From Clostridia bacterium (GTDB taxonomy: Bacteria; Bacillota; Clostridia; Christensenellales; Borkfalkiaceae), in NCBI GenBank assembly GCA_017456055.1, contig JAFTKC010000019.1:62001-126000 (forward strand): a stretch of DNA of 64,000 nucleotides, in the 5' to 3' direction. Below the pieces are notes generated by a model that saw only the letters and a program-made list of their open reading frames with translations, was not told the DNA's origin and searched no databases. Position numbers and translations under genes: made by a program. This document shows positions 42,462-50,249 of the stretch, one piece after another. Position 1 is the first letter of the stretch. Every line of letters begins with the position of its first letter.

Positions 42462-42998
42462 ATGAAAATTGGTGAAAAAATAAAAAATTTAAGGCTTTTT
42501 TGCGACTTAACGCAAGAAGAATTAGCAGATAGGTGCGAACTAACTAAAGGGTATATCTCGCAGTTAGAGAACGATTTAACTTCTCCGTCTATAGCAACGC
42601 TAATTGATTTGTTGTCGGCACTAGGTACGGATTTAAAAGAATTTTTCTCGGATATTAGTGCAGAAGAGAAGATAAGTTTTACTAAGGGTGAATTTATTGA
42701 AAAGCGAACGGATGAGTACGTTATGAATTGGCTAGTTCCCAACGCTCAAAAAAACATGATGGAGCCAATACATCTGCTACTTTATCCAGGGCAGTCAACG
42801 GATAGGGATATTCCACACGAGGGCGAAGAATTCGGCTACGTCTTAAAAGGTGAAATAACGCTAATTGTAGGAAAAAGAAAAGTCAAGGTAAAAAAGGGCG
42901 AAAGTTTTTATTTTACGTCAAAGGCCCTGCATAAGATAGAAAATAATTCTAGCGCTAATGCAGAACTAATTTGGGTTTCAACCCCACCTTCATTTTAA
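42462..42998 (+). CDS. XRE-cupin transcriptional regulator (PuuR-like)
   Basis: 178 residues: an N-terminal helix-turn-helix (LTQEELADRCELTKGYISQLE at about 14-34, quoted nearly whole) and a C-terminal cupin (PHEGEEFGYVLKGEITLIVG, then KKGESFYFTSKALHKIEN). This is the PuuR-like layout that senses polyamines or related ligands. It is directly upstream of potABCD (19 bases), as in many Clostridia, so it most likely controls polyamine uptake. ATG 42462 gives the family start MKIGEKIKNLR; a GTG nine bases earlier lies in the weak ribosome binding site. Confidence 0.88.
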   Translation: MKIGEKIKNLRLFCDLTQEELADRCELTKGYISQLENDLTSPSIATLIDLLSALGTDLKEFFSDISAEEKISFTKGEFIEKRTDEYVMNWLVPNAQKNMMEPIHLLLYPGQSTDRDIPHEGEEFGYVLKGEITLIVGKRKVKVKKGESFYFTSKALHKIENNSSANAELIWVSTPPSF

Positions 42999-43017
42999 TT
43001 GAGAGAGGAAAGAAAAA

Positions 43018-44532
43018 ATGGTAGATAAAACACAAGATAAAATCATTGAATTAGTTAATATAAATCGTACTTTTGAAGACGGAGTAGTTGCCGTAGATAA
43101 CTTTAATTTTTACGTTAGAAGAGGGGAGTTTGTCACTTTCTTAGGACCCTCGGGTTGTGGAAAAACCACTACTTTACGTATGATTGCTGGGTTTGATAAG
43201 CCGACAAGTGGTCAAATTTTATTAAACGGAAAGGATATTTCAAATCTTCCTCCAAACCAAAGACCGATAAATACCGTTTTCCAACGCTACGCTTTGTTTC
43301 CTCACTTAAACGTGTATGAAAATATTGCGTTTGGATTAAAACTAAAAAAATATAAGGTGACCTATCAAGACGAAAAGGGAAAGCAATTCACTAAAATTGA
43401 AAAGTTAAGTAAGAAAGAGATTTCTGCAAAAGTTGAAAAAGTTCTTAAGATGGTAGACCTAGAAGGTTTTGAAAAGAGAGGCGTTGCGACCTTGTCTGGT
43501 GGACAACAACAAAGAGTTGCTATCGCTAGAGCGCTAGTAAACGAGCCTGAAATTTTACTTTTAGACGAACCTTTAGGCGCACTAGATTTAAAAATGAGAA
43601 AGGATATGCAACTAGAGTTAAAAGAAATGCATAAAAAACTAGGCATAACCTTTATTTACGTCACCCACGACCAAGAGGAAGCGCTTACTATGAGCGACAC
43701 GATATTGGTTATGAAAGACGGAATTATTCAACAAATCGGCACTCCAACCGATATATATAACGAGCCTAAAAATTCTTTCGTTGCAAACTTTATTGGCGAG
43801 AGTAATATTTTCTCTGGAACTATGGTCGGTGAGAAAAAGGCTAGATTTATCGGCAGCACTTTTGATTGTGTAGACGATTTTCCTAAGAACGAAAAGGTGG
43901 ATATCGTAGTTCGTCCTGAAGACGTGGTTTTACTTGACGAAGATAAGGGACAAGTAAAGGGCAAAATTATCAGTTCTATCTTTAAGGGCGTTCACTACGA
44001 GATGGTTATGAAAGTTGGAAAAACCGAAGTAGTTATTCAATCTACCGTAGAAAGAAAGGTAGGGGAAAGCGTTTCAATTAACATTGCTCCAGATAATATT
44101 CACGTAATGGCAAAGGAATTTAGTTCTAATAAATACGACGGCTATATCACTAAAAAGAATACCGTATGCTTTGGTGACGGCGAGTTTGAATGCGACGTGA
44201 CTAAGTTGTATCCAGGTTCAATTTTGGATGAAGAAGGCTACTTGATTACTGCTGAGGGCGAAAAAATCGACTTAACCGACGTGGACGTTGACGTAGAAGT
44301 TGGTCTAAAAGATATTGAAATTTCAGACGACGCAGACTTGGGTGGAGCAATTGGCAATATCGTTTCGATTATTTATAAAGGCGACCACTATCAATTAATC
44401 GTTAGAACGGACGAAAATGAAGAAGACTTCGTATTAGACACCGAAGATACTTGGAACGAAAACGATAGAGTTTCGGTAATTATCCCTAAAGAAAAAATTA
44501 AAATTTCCTTAAAGCAGGAGATTAAGAGATGA
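43018..44532 (+). CDS. potA: Spermidine/putrescine ABC transporter ATPase PotA, with extra C-terminal TOBE-like domain
   Basis: ATP-binding subunit of the PotABCD polyamine importer. Walker A GPSGCGKTTTLRMIAG (about 42-57), signature LSGGQQQRVAIARAL and Walker B ILLLDEPLGALD are intact. At 504 residues it is about 130-150 longer than usual. The standard TOBE region (about 265-370) is followed by a second TOBE-like segment (about 435-500: AIGNIVSIIYKGDHYQLIVR echoes the first, GKIISSIFKGVHYEMVMKVG). There is also a short lysine-rich insertion at about 110-130 between Walker A and signature. A GAGAGGAAAG site precedes ATG 43018. Confidence 0.92.
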   Translation: MVDKTQDKIIELVNINRTFEDGVVAVDNFNFYVRRGEFVTFLGPSGCGKTTTLRMIAGFDKPTSGQILLNGKDISNLPPNQRPINTVFQRYALFPHLNVYENIAFGLKLKKYKVTYQDEKGKQFTKIEKLSKKEISAKVEKVLKMVDLEGFEKRGVATLSGGQQQRVAIARALVNEPEILLLDEPLGALDLKMRKDMQLELKEMHKKLGITFIYVTHDQEEALTMSDTILVMKDGIIQQIGTPTDIYNEPKNSFVANFIGESNIFSGTMVGEKKARFIGSTFDCVDDFPKNEKVDIVVRPEDVVLLDEDKGQVKGKIISSIFKGVHYEMVMKVGKTEVVIQSTVERKVGESVSINIAPDNIHVMAKEFSSNKYDGYITKKNTVCFGDGEFECDVTKLYPGSILDEEGYLITAEGEKIDLTDVDVDVEVGLKDIEISDDADLGGAIGNIVSIIYKGDHYQLIVRTDENEEDFVLDTEDTWNENDRVSVIIPKEKIKISLKQEIKR

Positions 44533-45389
44533 GAAACGAAAAAGTAATAGATAGAAGCGCTTACAAAAAGCCTGTAAAAGCCAATAGATTGTTTACTTTT
44601 TCGCGTAAACAACTTTGTATTCCTTACGGCTTGTTTTTAGTAATGTTCGTAGTAATTCCATTGCTACTTATCGTGTACTTTGCGTTCACGGGGGAAGATG
44701 GCAGTTTTACTTTCAGCAATTTTATAAGATTTTTTAGTGATACGACTAAACTTTCCACCTTGTTTATAAGCGTGCTAGTTGCTTTAGCGGTCACGGTAAT
44801 TTGTTTAATCGTGGCGTACCCCGTAGCCTTAATTTTATCTAAGATGAAAGGCAACGTGGCAATGATATTCTTATTATTGTTTATTACGCCAATGTGGATA
44901 AACTTCGTACTTCGTGCAATGGCTATGAAGGAATTGTTATCTTTATTAAGTTTGCCACTAGGTAATATGGCAAACTTAATTGGCTTAACCTACGACTTTT
45001 TACCTTTTATGATAATGCCTTTATACTCTACTTTAATAAAAATGGATAGAAGTTTAGAAGAAGCGGCGCATGATTTAGGTGCAGGCAAAGTTAAAGTGTT
45101 TACTAAAGTGACGCTACCACTTTCCGTACCGGGAATCATAAGTGGAGCAATGATGGTTTTCTTGCCTGTAATGAGTTGCTACGTGGTGACCGATACCTTT
45201 AGTGGCAGTACGGGGTTTACGGTTATTGGTAAACTTATTGCTTGGTCATTTTTAGGTGAAGGTGGAACGCTTGCCGATATTCACGGTGGTGCAACCATTT
45301 CACTAGTTATGCTTATAATAATGTTCGTGACTATGATAGCCACGGGTGGATTTAAAAACGAAAATAACGCAAGGGGGACTAATCTATAA
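44529..45389 (+). CDS. potB: Spermidine/putrescine ABC transporter permease PotB
   Basis: 286-residue permease with six membrane helices. The EAA loop that contacts PotA is EEAAHDLGAGKVKVFTKVTLP (about 178-198, quoted nearly whole). The cytosolic N-terminus of about 35 residues is basic. ATG 44529 overlaps the potA stop by four bases; the potC start overlaps the potB stop by one base. Pairs with PotC to form the channel. Confidence 0.93.
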   Translation: MRNEKVIDRSAYKKPVKANRLFTFSRKQLCIPYGLFLVMFVVIPLLLIVYFAFTGEDGSFTFSNFIRFFSDTTKLSTLFISVLVALAVTVICLIVAYPVALILSKMKGNVAMIFLLLFITPMWINFVLRAMAMKELLSLLSLPLGNMANLIGLTYDFLPFMIMPLYSTLIKMDRSLEEAAHDLGAGKVKVFTKVTLPLSVPGIISGAMMVFLPVMSCYVVTDTFSGSTGFTVIGKLIAWSFLGEGGTLADIHGGATISLVMLIIMFVTMIATGGFKNENNARGTNL

Positions 45390-46183
45390 TGAAAAAGTTT
45401 TTATCCTTCTTGTACGTAATAATAGTGTTGGCTTTTGTATACGTTCCTATTTTAATACTAGTATTTTATAGTTTCAGTAGTGGAAAAACCACGGGTAATT
45501 TTGAAGTGTTCTCGTTTAAGTGGTATTCAAAACTCGGTGAGATAAAGGACGTAGTATTAAACACCGTAGTTTTGGCAGTAGTTTCTTCGGCTATAGCAAC
45601 CATTTTAGGTACGCTAGGTGCTATAGGAATATTCTATAGTAAAGGAAAGTTTGGTAAAACGGTAAACGGAATATCACAAATTCCGGTAGTTAACTCGGAA
45701 GTGGTGACGGCGTGTGCGTTAGTAATGCTATTCATGGCACTCGGCTTTGCGCATAGGTCGATGTTCGGGGTTTACGTTGGGCACGTAATTTTAACCACTC
45801 CTTTTGTTGTGCTTTCGGTAATGCCAAAATTAAAGCAAATGGACGGAAGTCTTTATGAAGCGGCATTAGACCTAGGTGCTACGCCAACTCAGGCTTTATT
45901 TAAGGTTATTTTGCCAGAGATTTTACCAGGAATACTATCAGGTTTTATGCTTGCGATAACCTTATCTTTAGACGATTATATTATAACTGCAACTTTATCG
46001 CCACTCAGTTTTGATACCATAAGTACGGCAGTGTATAAATCAATTGCGTTAACCACCGAAAAAGCAAGTGAAAAGATACCTATTTATAGAGCGTTAACGA
46101 CGATAATTTTCTTGCTAACCGTATTAGTAGTAATATTAAACGCAAGTGTAAAAAAGAGAAACAGAAAAGGTGAGGTGAAATAA
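45389..46183 (+). CDS. potC: Spermidine/putrescine ABC transporter permease PotC
   Basis: 264 residues, six membrane helices, with the EAA loop YEAALDLGATPTQALFKVILP. SLDDYIITATLSP after it is a PotC hallmark. It overlaps both neighbours by one base, so the four proteins are made from one tightly coupled message. Confidence 0.94.
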   Translation: MKKFLSFLYVIIVLAFVYVPILILVFYSFSSGKTTGNFEVFSFKWYSKLGEIKDVVLNTVVLAVVSSAIATILGTLGAIGIFYSKGKFGKTVNGISQIPVVNSEVVTACALVMLFMALGFAHRSMFGVYVGHVILTTPFVVLSVMPKLKQMDGSLYEAALDLGATPTQALFKVILPEILPGILSGFMLAITLSLDDYIITATLSPLSFDTISTAVYKSIALTTEKASEKIPIYRALTTIIFLLTVLVVILNASVKKRNRKGEVK

Positions 46184-47697
46184 TGCGTAGTAATATTTTA
46201 AGAAAGTTTATTTCACTCACAATGGCAACCTTATTGGTTTGTCCTTTCGCGTTGAGTTTAGGCGTGAAAAGCGTTAAGGCTGAAGAGCAAGTTTTAACCG
46301 TTTTCTCGGTGGAAGATTATATTCACGAAGCGGAAGACGATAGCGAATTAGGCGTTCTCGATATGTTCAAAGAACAAACGGGAATAACTGTTGACTATCA
46401 AACATTTGCTACCAACGAAGATATGTATAACGAACTCGTAAAAGATCCTTACGCAGTAGATTTAATTTGTCCGTCTGAGTATATGATTATGAAAATGATG
46501 ACGGAAGATTTAATTCGTTCTTTTGAAACTCCTGAAAACTTTAAGGTAAACGGATCTCCATATATTAAAGAAGTATTTAAGGGGTTAGAAGTAGAAACTT
46601 CTAACGGCAAAATCCCCTTGATGTCAAGTGATGAAAATACTTGTTATGCAGTAGGTTATATGTGGGGAACTTTAGGGCTTATATATAATACTGAAACAGT
46701 AGACGCTAAAGATTTAACTAGTTGGACGGATATTTGGACAAAGTTTACTAAAAAAGTGACCATTAAAGATAGTATTAGAGACTCTTACTTTATGGCTCTA
46801 GCATACGTTTATCAAGATGAATTATTAAAGGCAAAAGCCGACTTTGAGCAAGGAAAGTTAGGTGAGAAAGAATATAACGATAAAATATCTACCATATTTA
46901 ATCGTACGGACGCAGATTCCGTTTACAAGGTAGGCGAAGCGCTTTTAGGGTTAAAGAACAATCTATATGGATTTGAAGTAGATAGTGGTAAAAACGATAT
47001 ATTAACGGGCAAAATCGACGTTAACGTTGCGTGGAGTGGAGACGCCGTGTATTCAATTGACGAGGCTCTTTTTGATGAAAACGGTGATAAAAAAGCCGAT
47101 GCAATGTACTTAGGATACGCAGTTCCTGAAGAGGGCGCAAACGTTTGGTTTGACGGCTACGTTATGACAAAGAACGCAAACTACGATAATGCTATTAAGT
47201 TTTTAGATTTTATTGCTAGCCCTGAAATAGCCGTGCTAAATATGGATTATACCGGATACACTAGTTGTATAGGTGGGGCTGAAGTACTAGAATACGTAAA
47301 GGAAAGTTATCATAGTGAAGATGGGGTAAAGGAATACGACTTAAGTTATTTCTTTGATCCAACTCATACGGGAGACGATTATAAAATCAACGTAGAGGAA
47401 GATTACGTATTGTTATTTGAAGCGCAATATCCAACCAAAGAGATAATTACTCGTTGCGCAGTTATGCAAAACTTCTCTGGAGAAGACCTAGAGAGAGTTA
47501 ACGAAATGTGGAAGAAGGTTAAACTAATAACCTTATCTAAAACGGCAATAATAACTATACTATCGATAACTGCGTTTATAATACTATGCTACTTTGCGTA
47601 TGAGTTTAGAGAACCGGTAGGCGAATTTTTAGAGGAAAAACTTCCAAAAAGAAAGAAAAAGAAAAAATATAAGATTGTAAAAATAGAAAGAATATAA
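46183..47697 (+). CDS. potD: Polyamine ABC transporter substrate-binding protein PotD with C-terminal membrane anchor
   Basis: 504 residues. The N-terminal signal peptide (about 1-33) ends in VKA before EEQVL, a signal peptidase I type site without a lipobox cysteine. The binding domain (about 36-440) has PotD features: CPSEYMIMKMM, NTCYAVGYMWGTLGLIYNT, AWSGDAVYSIDEA, EGANVWFDGYVMTKNA. A hydrophobic helix at about 448-471 and a lysine-rich tail (KRKKKKKYK) follow. Most Gram-positive PotDs are lipoproteins, so C-terminal anchoring here is unusual. Last gene of the operon. Confidence 0.92.
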   Translation: MRSNILRKFISLTMATLLVCPFALSLGVKSVKAEEQVLTVFSVEDYIHEAEDDSELGVLDMFKEQTGITVDYQTFATNEDMYNELVKDPYAVDLICPSEYMIMKMMTEDLIRSFETPENFKVNGSPYIKEVFKGLEVETSNGKIPLMSSDENTCYAVGYMWGTLGLIYNTETVDAKDLTSWTDIWTKFTKKVTIKDSIRDSYFMALAYVYQDELLKAKADFEQGKLGEKEYNDKISTIFNRTDADSVYKVGEALLGLKNNLYGFEVDSGKNDILTGKIDVNVAWSGDAVYSIDEALFDENGDKKADAMYLGYAVPEEGANVWFDGYVMTKNANYDNAIKFLDFIASPEIAVLNMDYTGYTSCIGGAEVLEYVKESYHSEDGVKEYDLSYFFDPTHTGDDYKINVEEDYVLLFEAQYPTKEIITRCAVMQNFSGEDLERVNEMWKKVKLITLSKTAIITILSITAFIILCYFAYEFREPVGEFLEEKLPKRKKKKKYKIVKIERI

Positions 47698-47699
47698 GA

Positions 47700-47727
47700 A
47701 AAAAGGATAGCCTTTTGCTATCCTTTT
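47700..47727 (+). terminator. Intrinsic terminator of the pot operon
   Basis: AAAAAGGATAGC, a CTTTT loop, GCTATCCTTTT, just after the potD stop. Confidence 0.88.
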
Positions 47728-47743
47728 CACGTTTTTAAGCACG

Positions 47744-47774
47744 AAAAAAAAGCGTTGCAAAAGCAACGCTTTAA
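47744..47774 (-). terminator. Intrinsic terminator of rpmB
   Basis: On the minus strand, AAAGCGTTGC, a TTTT loop, GCAACGCTTTTTTTT. Confidence 0.9.
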
Positions 47775-47788
47775 TTTTCTAACAAAAT

Positions 47789-47980
47789 TTACGCTCTTTC
47801 TACTTTACCACTCTTAATGCATCTTGCGCAAACGTATTCTTTAGAAGTAGAGCCGTTAGGATGTTTAACGGTTATCTTTTGAAGGTTTGCTTCATATAAT
47901 TTAGGTGCTTTACGGTTTGAGTGGCTAACGGTGTTGCCTGAAAGTTTACCCTTTCCACATACGCTACATACTTTACTCAT
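47789..47980 (-). CDS. rpmB: 50S ribosomal protein L28
   Basis: 63-residue L28 of the zinc-ribbon type: CSVCGKGKLSGNTVSHSN at the N-terminus and CARCIKSGKV at the C-terminus provide two CxxC pairs. GGAGG lies eight bases before ATG 47980; a longer frame upstream has no site and does not match the family. It is divergent from the Asp23-family gene, the same arrangement as rpmB-yloU in Bacillus. Confidence 0.96.
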   Translation of the reverse strand: MSKVCSVCGKGKLSGNTVSHSNRKAPKLYEANLQKITVKHPNGSTSKEYVCARCIKSGKVERA

Positions 47981-48136
47981 ATCTTTATCCTCCGTCGAAG
48001 AATTTTTTAATTTATTTGACCTAAAATACTTTATCATATTCTTAATTAAAAAGCAACAAAAATAGGCATAAAAAACAAAAAAATAATTTTAAAAAATTTT
48101 TTTGGGGGGGAATTTTAATTTATTTTACTTAAAAGG

Positions 48137-48165
48137 TTGCAAAAAGTAGGAATATATTGTAAAAT
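48137..48165 (+). promoter_or_regulatory. Promoter of the Asp23-DhaL-kinase unit
   Basis: TTGCAA (48137-48142), 17 bp, TAAAAT (48160-48165). Confidence 0.72.
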
Positions 48166-48193
48166 ATTTAAGAGAAAAATAGACGGGGTAATT

Positions 48194-48544
48194 ATGTCTG
48201 TAAAAACAAACAACATCTATGGAAAGATAATGATATCCGATAAAACGATAGAGAAGTTCGTGTCACACGTGGCAATGGACTGCTACGGGATTGTAGAATT
48301 CGTTCCCGTAAACGTTTGGGATGCAATAGTTGGATTTTTCAGATTCGGTTCAGAAGTCAAGGGCGTAAAAGTCAAGAGTTCAGGGGACAGGATTACTATA
48401 AACGTGTCTATTATTGTAAAATACGGCGTTTCAATCAAAGCGGTTGTCGAAGCGCTAAAAGAATCAATAAAATACAAAGTGGAAAGATTTACAGGAATGT
48501 TGGTATCCAACATTAACGTTCACGTAATGGGCGTAAAGAGATAA
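48194..48544 (+). CDS. Asp23/Gls24 family protein (YloU-like)
   Basis: 116 residues with the family core IYGKIMISDKTIEKFVSHVA, the glycine-valine-rich VKVKSSGDRITINVSIIVKYG and VNVHVMGVKR-type ending. Asp23 proteins are associated with envelope stress and, next to YloV/FakA, with fatty-acid and lipid homeostasis; the role is not well known. ATG 48194 follows GGGGTAATT. The frame runs upstream to 48137 but that part overlaps the promoter. The DhaL-kinase gene follows after 36 bases. Confidence 0.88.
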   Translation: MSVKTNNIYGKIMISDKTIEKFVSHVAMDCYGIVEFVPVNVWDAIVGFFRFGSEVKGVKVKSSGDRITINVSIIVKYGVSIKAVVEALKESIKYKVERFTGMLVSNINVHVMGVKR

Positions 48545-48580
48545 ATATAGAGTTTTCCTTCACTAACGGAGATTATAGAT

Positions 48581-50209
48581 ATGCAAAAAATAATAAATGG
48601 TACTATGCTCAAGGCAATGATAATTACCGGAGCAAAATTACTAGAAGTAAATAAAGCCAATGTAGACGCGTTAAACGTGTTCCCAGTTCCAGACGGAGAT
48701 ACTGGAACGAATATGTCTTTAACCATACAATCGGCAGTTAAAGAAGTTGTAAATTCATCAAGCAATAAAATAGCGGACATATAGGAAAGCGCAACTAAGG
48801 GTGCTCTTAGAGGCGCAAGAGGAAATTCAGGCGTTATACTTTCTCAAATTATTAGGGGTATGTGCTCGGTGTTCAAGAAGAGTGAAGAGATAGACGTAAA
48901 GAGTTTTGCTCAAGCAATCGTGACTGGTGCAGAAGTTGCTTACGGCGCAGTTGCAAAACCTAAAGAAGGAACTATGCTCACCGTAATTAGATTGATGGCT
49001 GAGCACGCTTCTAACTCTTATAGAAAACATAAAGACTTTGAAAGTTTCTTCGTGGACTTATTGTCAGCGGGTAATAGAGCGGTTGATTTAACTCCAACGC
49101 TTTTACCAGTACTTAAAAAAGCCGGCGTAGTAGACGCAGGTGGTAAGGGACTTATGTTCGTGTTCGAGGGTATGTATAAAGCCCTAATTGGCGAAACGGT
49201 TAATGCTGATATCGCTATAAACGACACGCAAACCACCGAGTCGGTTATGGACCATGCCGATATTATGAACTTAGGCGATATCGAGTTTGCATATTGTACG
49301 GAATTTTTCGTTATTAACCTAAAGAAAAAGACTACTTTAGCAGATATCGAAAAACTTAAAGAATACCTTATGTCGATTGGTGATTCGGTTATCGTAATCG
49401 GTGACTTAGAGTTTGTAAAAGTACACGTTCACACCAATAAGCCTGGCGCAGCGCTCACAAAGGCGCTAGAACTTGGCGAACTCGACAAACTTAAGATTGA
49501 AAACATGTTAGAGCAAAATCGTGCTCTAATGCAAAAATACGAAGAAGAAAAGAAAGAAATGGGTATGATGGCAATTTCAGCAGGAGAAGGAATCACCAGT
49601 ATATTCAAAGATATTATGGTTGACGCCGTTATTGAAGGTGGTCAATCAATGAATCCTTCGGCAAGTGATATTGCAGACGCAGTAAATAGAATAAACGCAG
49701 AAAACGTTTTCGTTTTCCCTAATAATAAAAACATTATTTTGGCTGCTGAGCAAGCAAAAGGTCTAGTAGAAAACAAGATTTTACACGTAATTCCAACAAA
49801 GAATATTCCACAAGGCTTTGCTGCGGCGCTCGCTTTCAACCCTGATTTACCGGTTGACGAGAATAAGGCTAATATGATTCATGCATTAGATTCGGTGACC
49901 GTTGGTCAAGTGACGTATGCAGTTAGAAAAACTTCGGTAAACGGCTTTGATATTAAAGTTAACGACGTTATAGGCTTAGATAACAAAAAAATTATCGCAA
50001 CGGGCAACGATATCGGGTTAGTCACTATTGATTTGATTGAAAAATTGAGAAGTGACGAAGAAATTATTACCATTTACTATGGTCAAGACGTAAAGGAAAA
50101 GGACGCCGAAATGGTTAGACAGGTAATTCAAGAAAGATACCCTGATTGTGACGTTGAACTTCACTATGGTGGCCAACCAATTTACTACTATTATATCGCA
50201 TTAGAATAA
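48581..50209 (+). pseudogene. DhaL-domain kinase (FakA/YloV-like), interrupted by in-frame TAG
   Basis: FakA phosphorylates fatty acids bound to FakB proteins. The frame would encode 542 residues: DhaL kinase domain with Mg/ATP motif DGDTGTNM (about 39-46), then KGALRGARGNSGVILSQI, a middle domain and a C-terminal DegV-like domain (VELHYGGQPIYYY). Codon 68 (48782-48784) is TAG; the same frame reads on perfectly with conserved FakA sequence. No frameshift is needed. The residue is probably a point change, a sequencing error or a suppressed stop. Restart at ATG 48860 would lose the kinase active site. GGAG precedes ATG 48581. Confidence 0.8.
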
Positions 50210-50216
50210 AGGAAAT

Positions 50217-50242
50217 GGGGAAGAAAAAATCTTCCCCTTTTT
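50217..50242 (+). terminator. Terminator-like hairpin directly before recG
   Basis: GGGGAAGA (50217-50224), AAAAA loop, TCTTCCCC (50230-50237), TTTTT. The recG ATG lies only eight bases after it, with no Shine-Dalgarno sequence between, so it may limit recG expression. Confidence 0.82.
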
Positions 50243-50249
50243 AATAAAT

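Noticed and set aside
48782..48784. TAG recoding (for example pyrrolysine) as general explanation for the stop in the kinase gene
   Set aside because: TAG ends many intact genes here, such as rnhB (12233-12235), comM, recG, galE, nadE and sdpI, so it is an ordinary stop codon in this genome.
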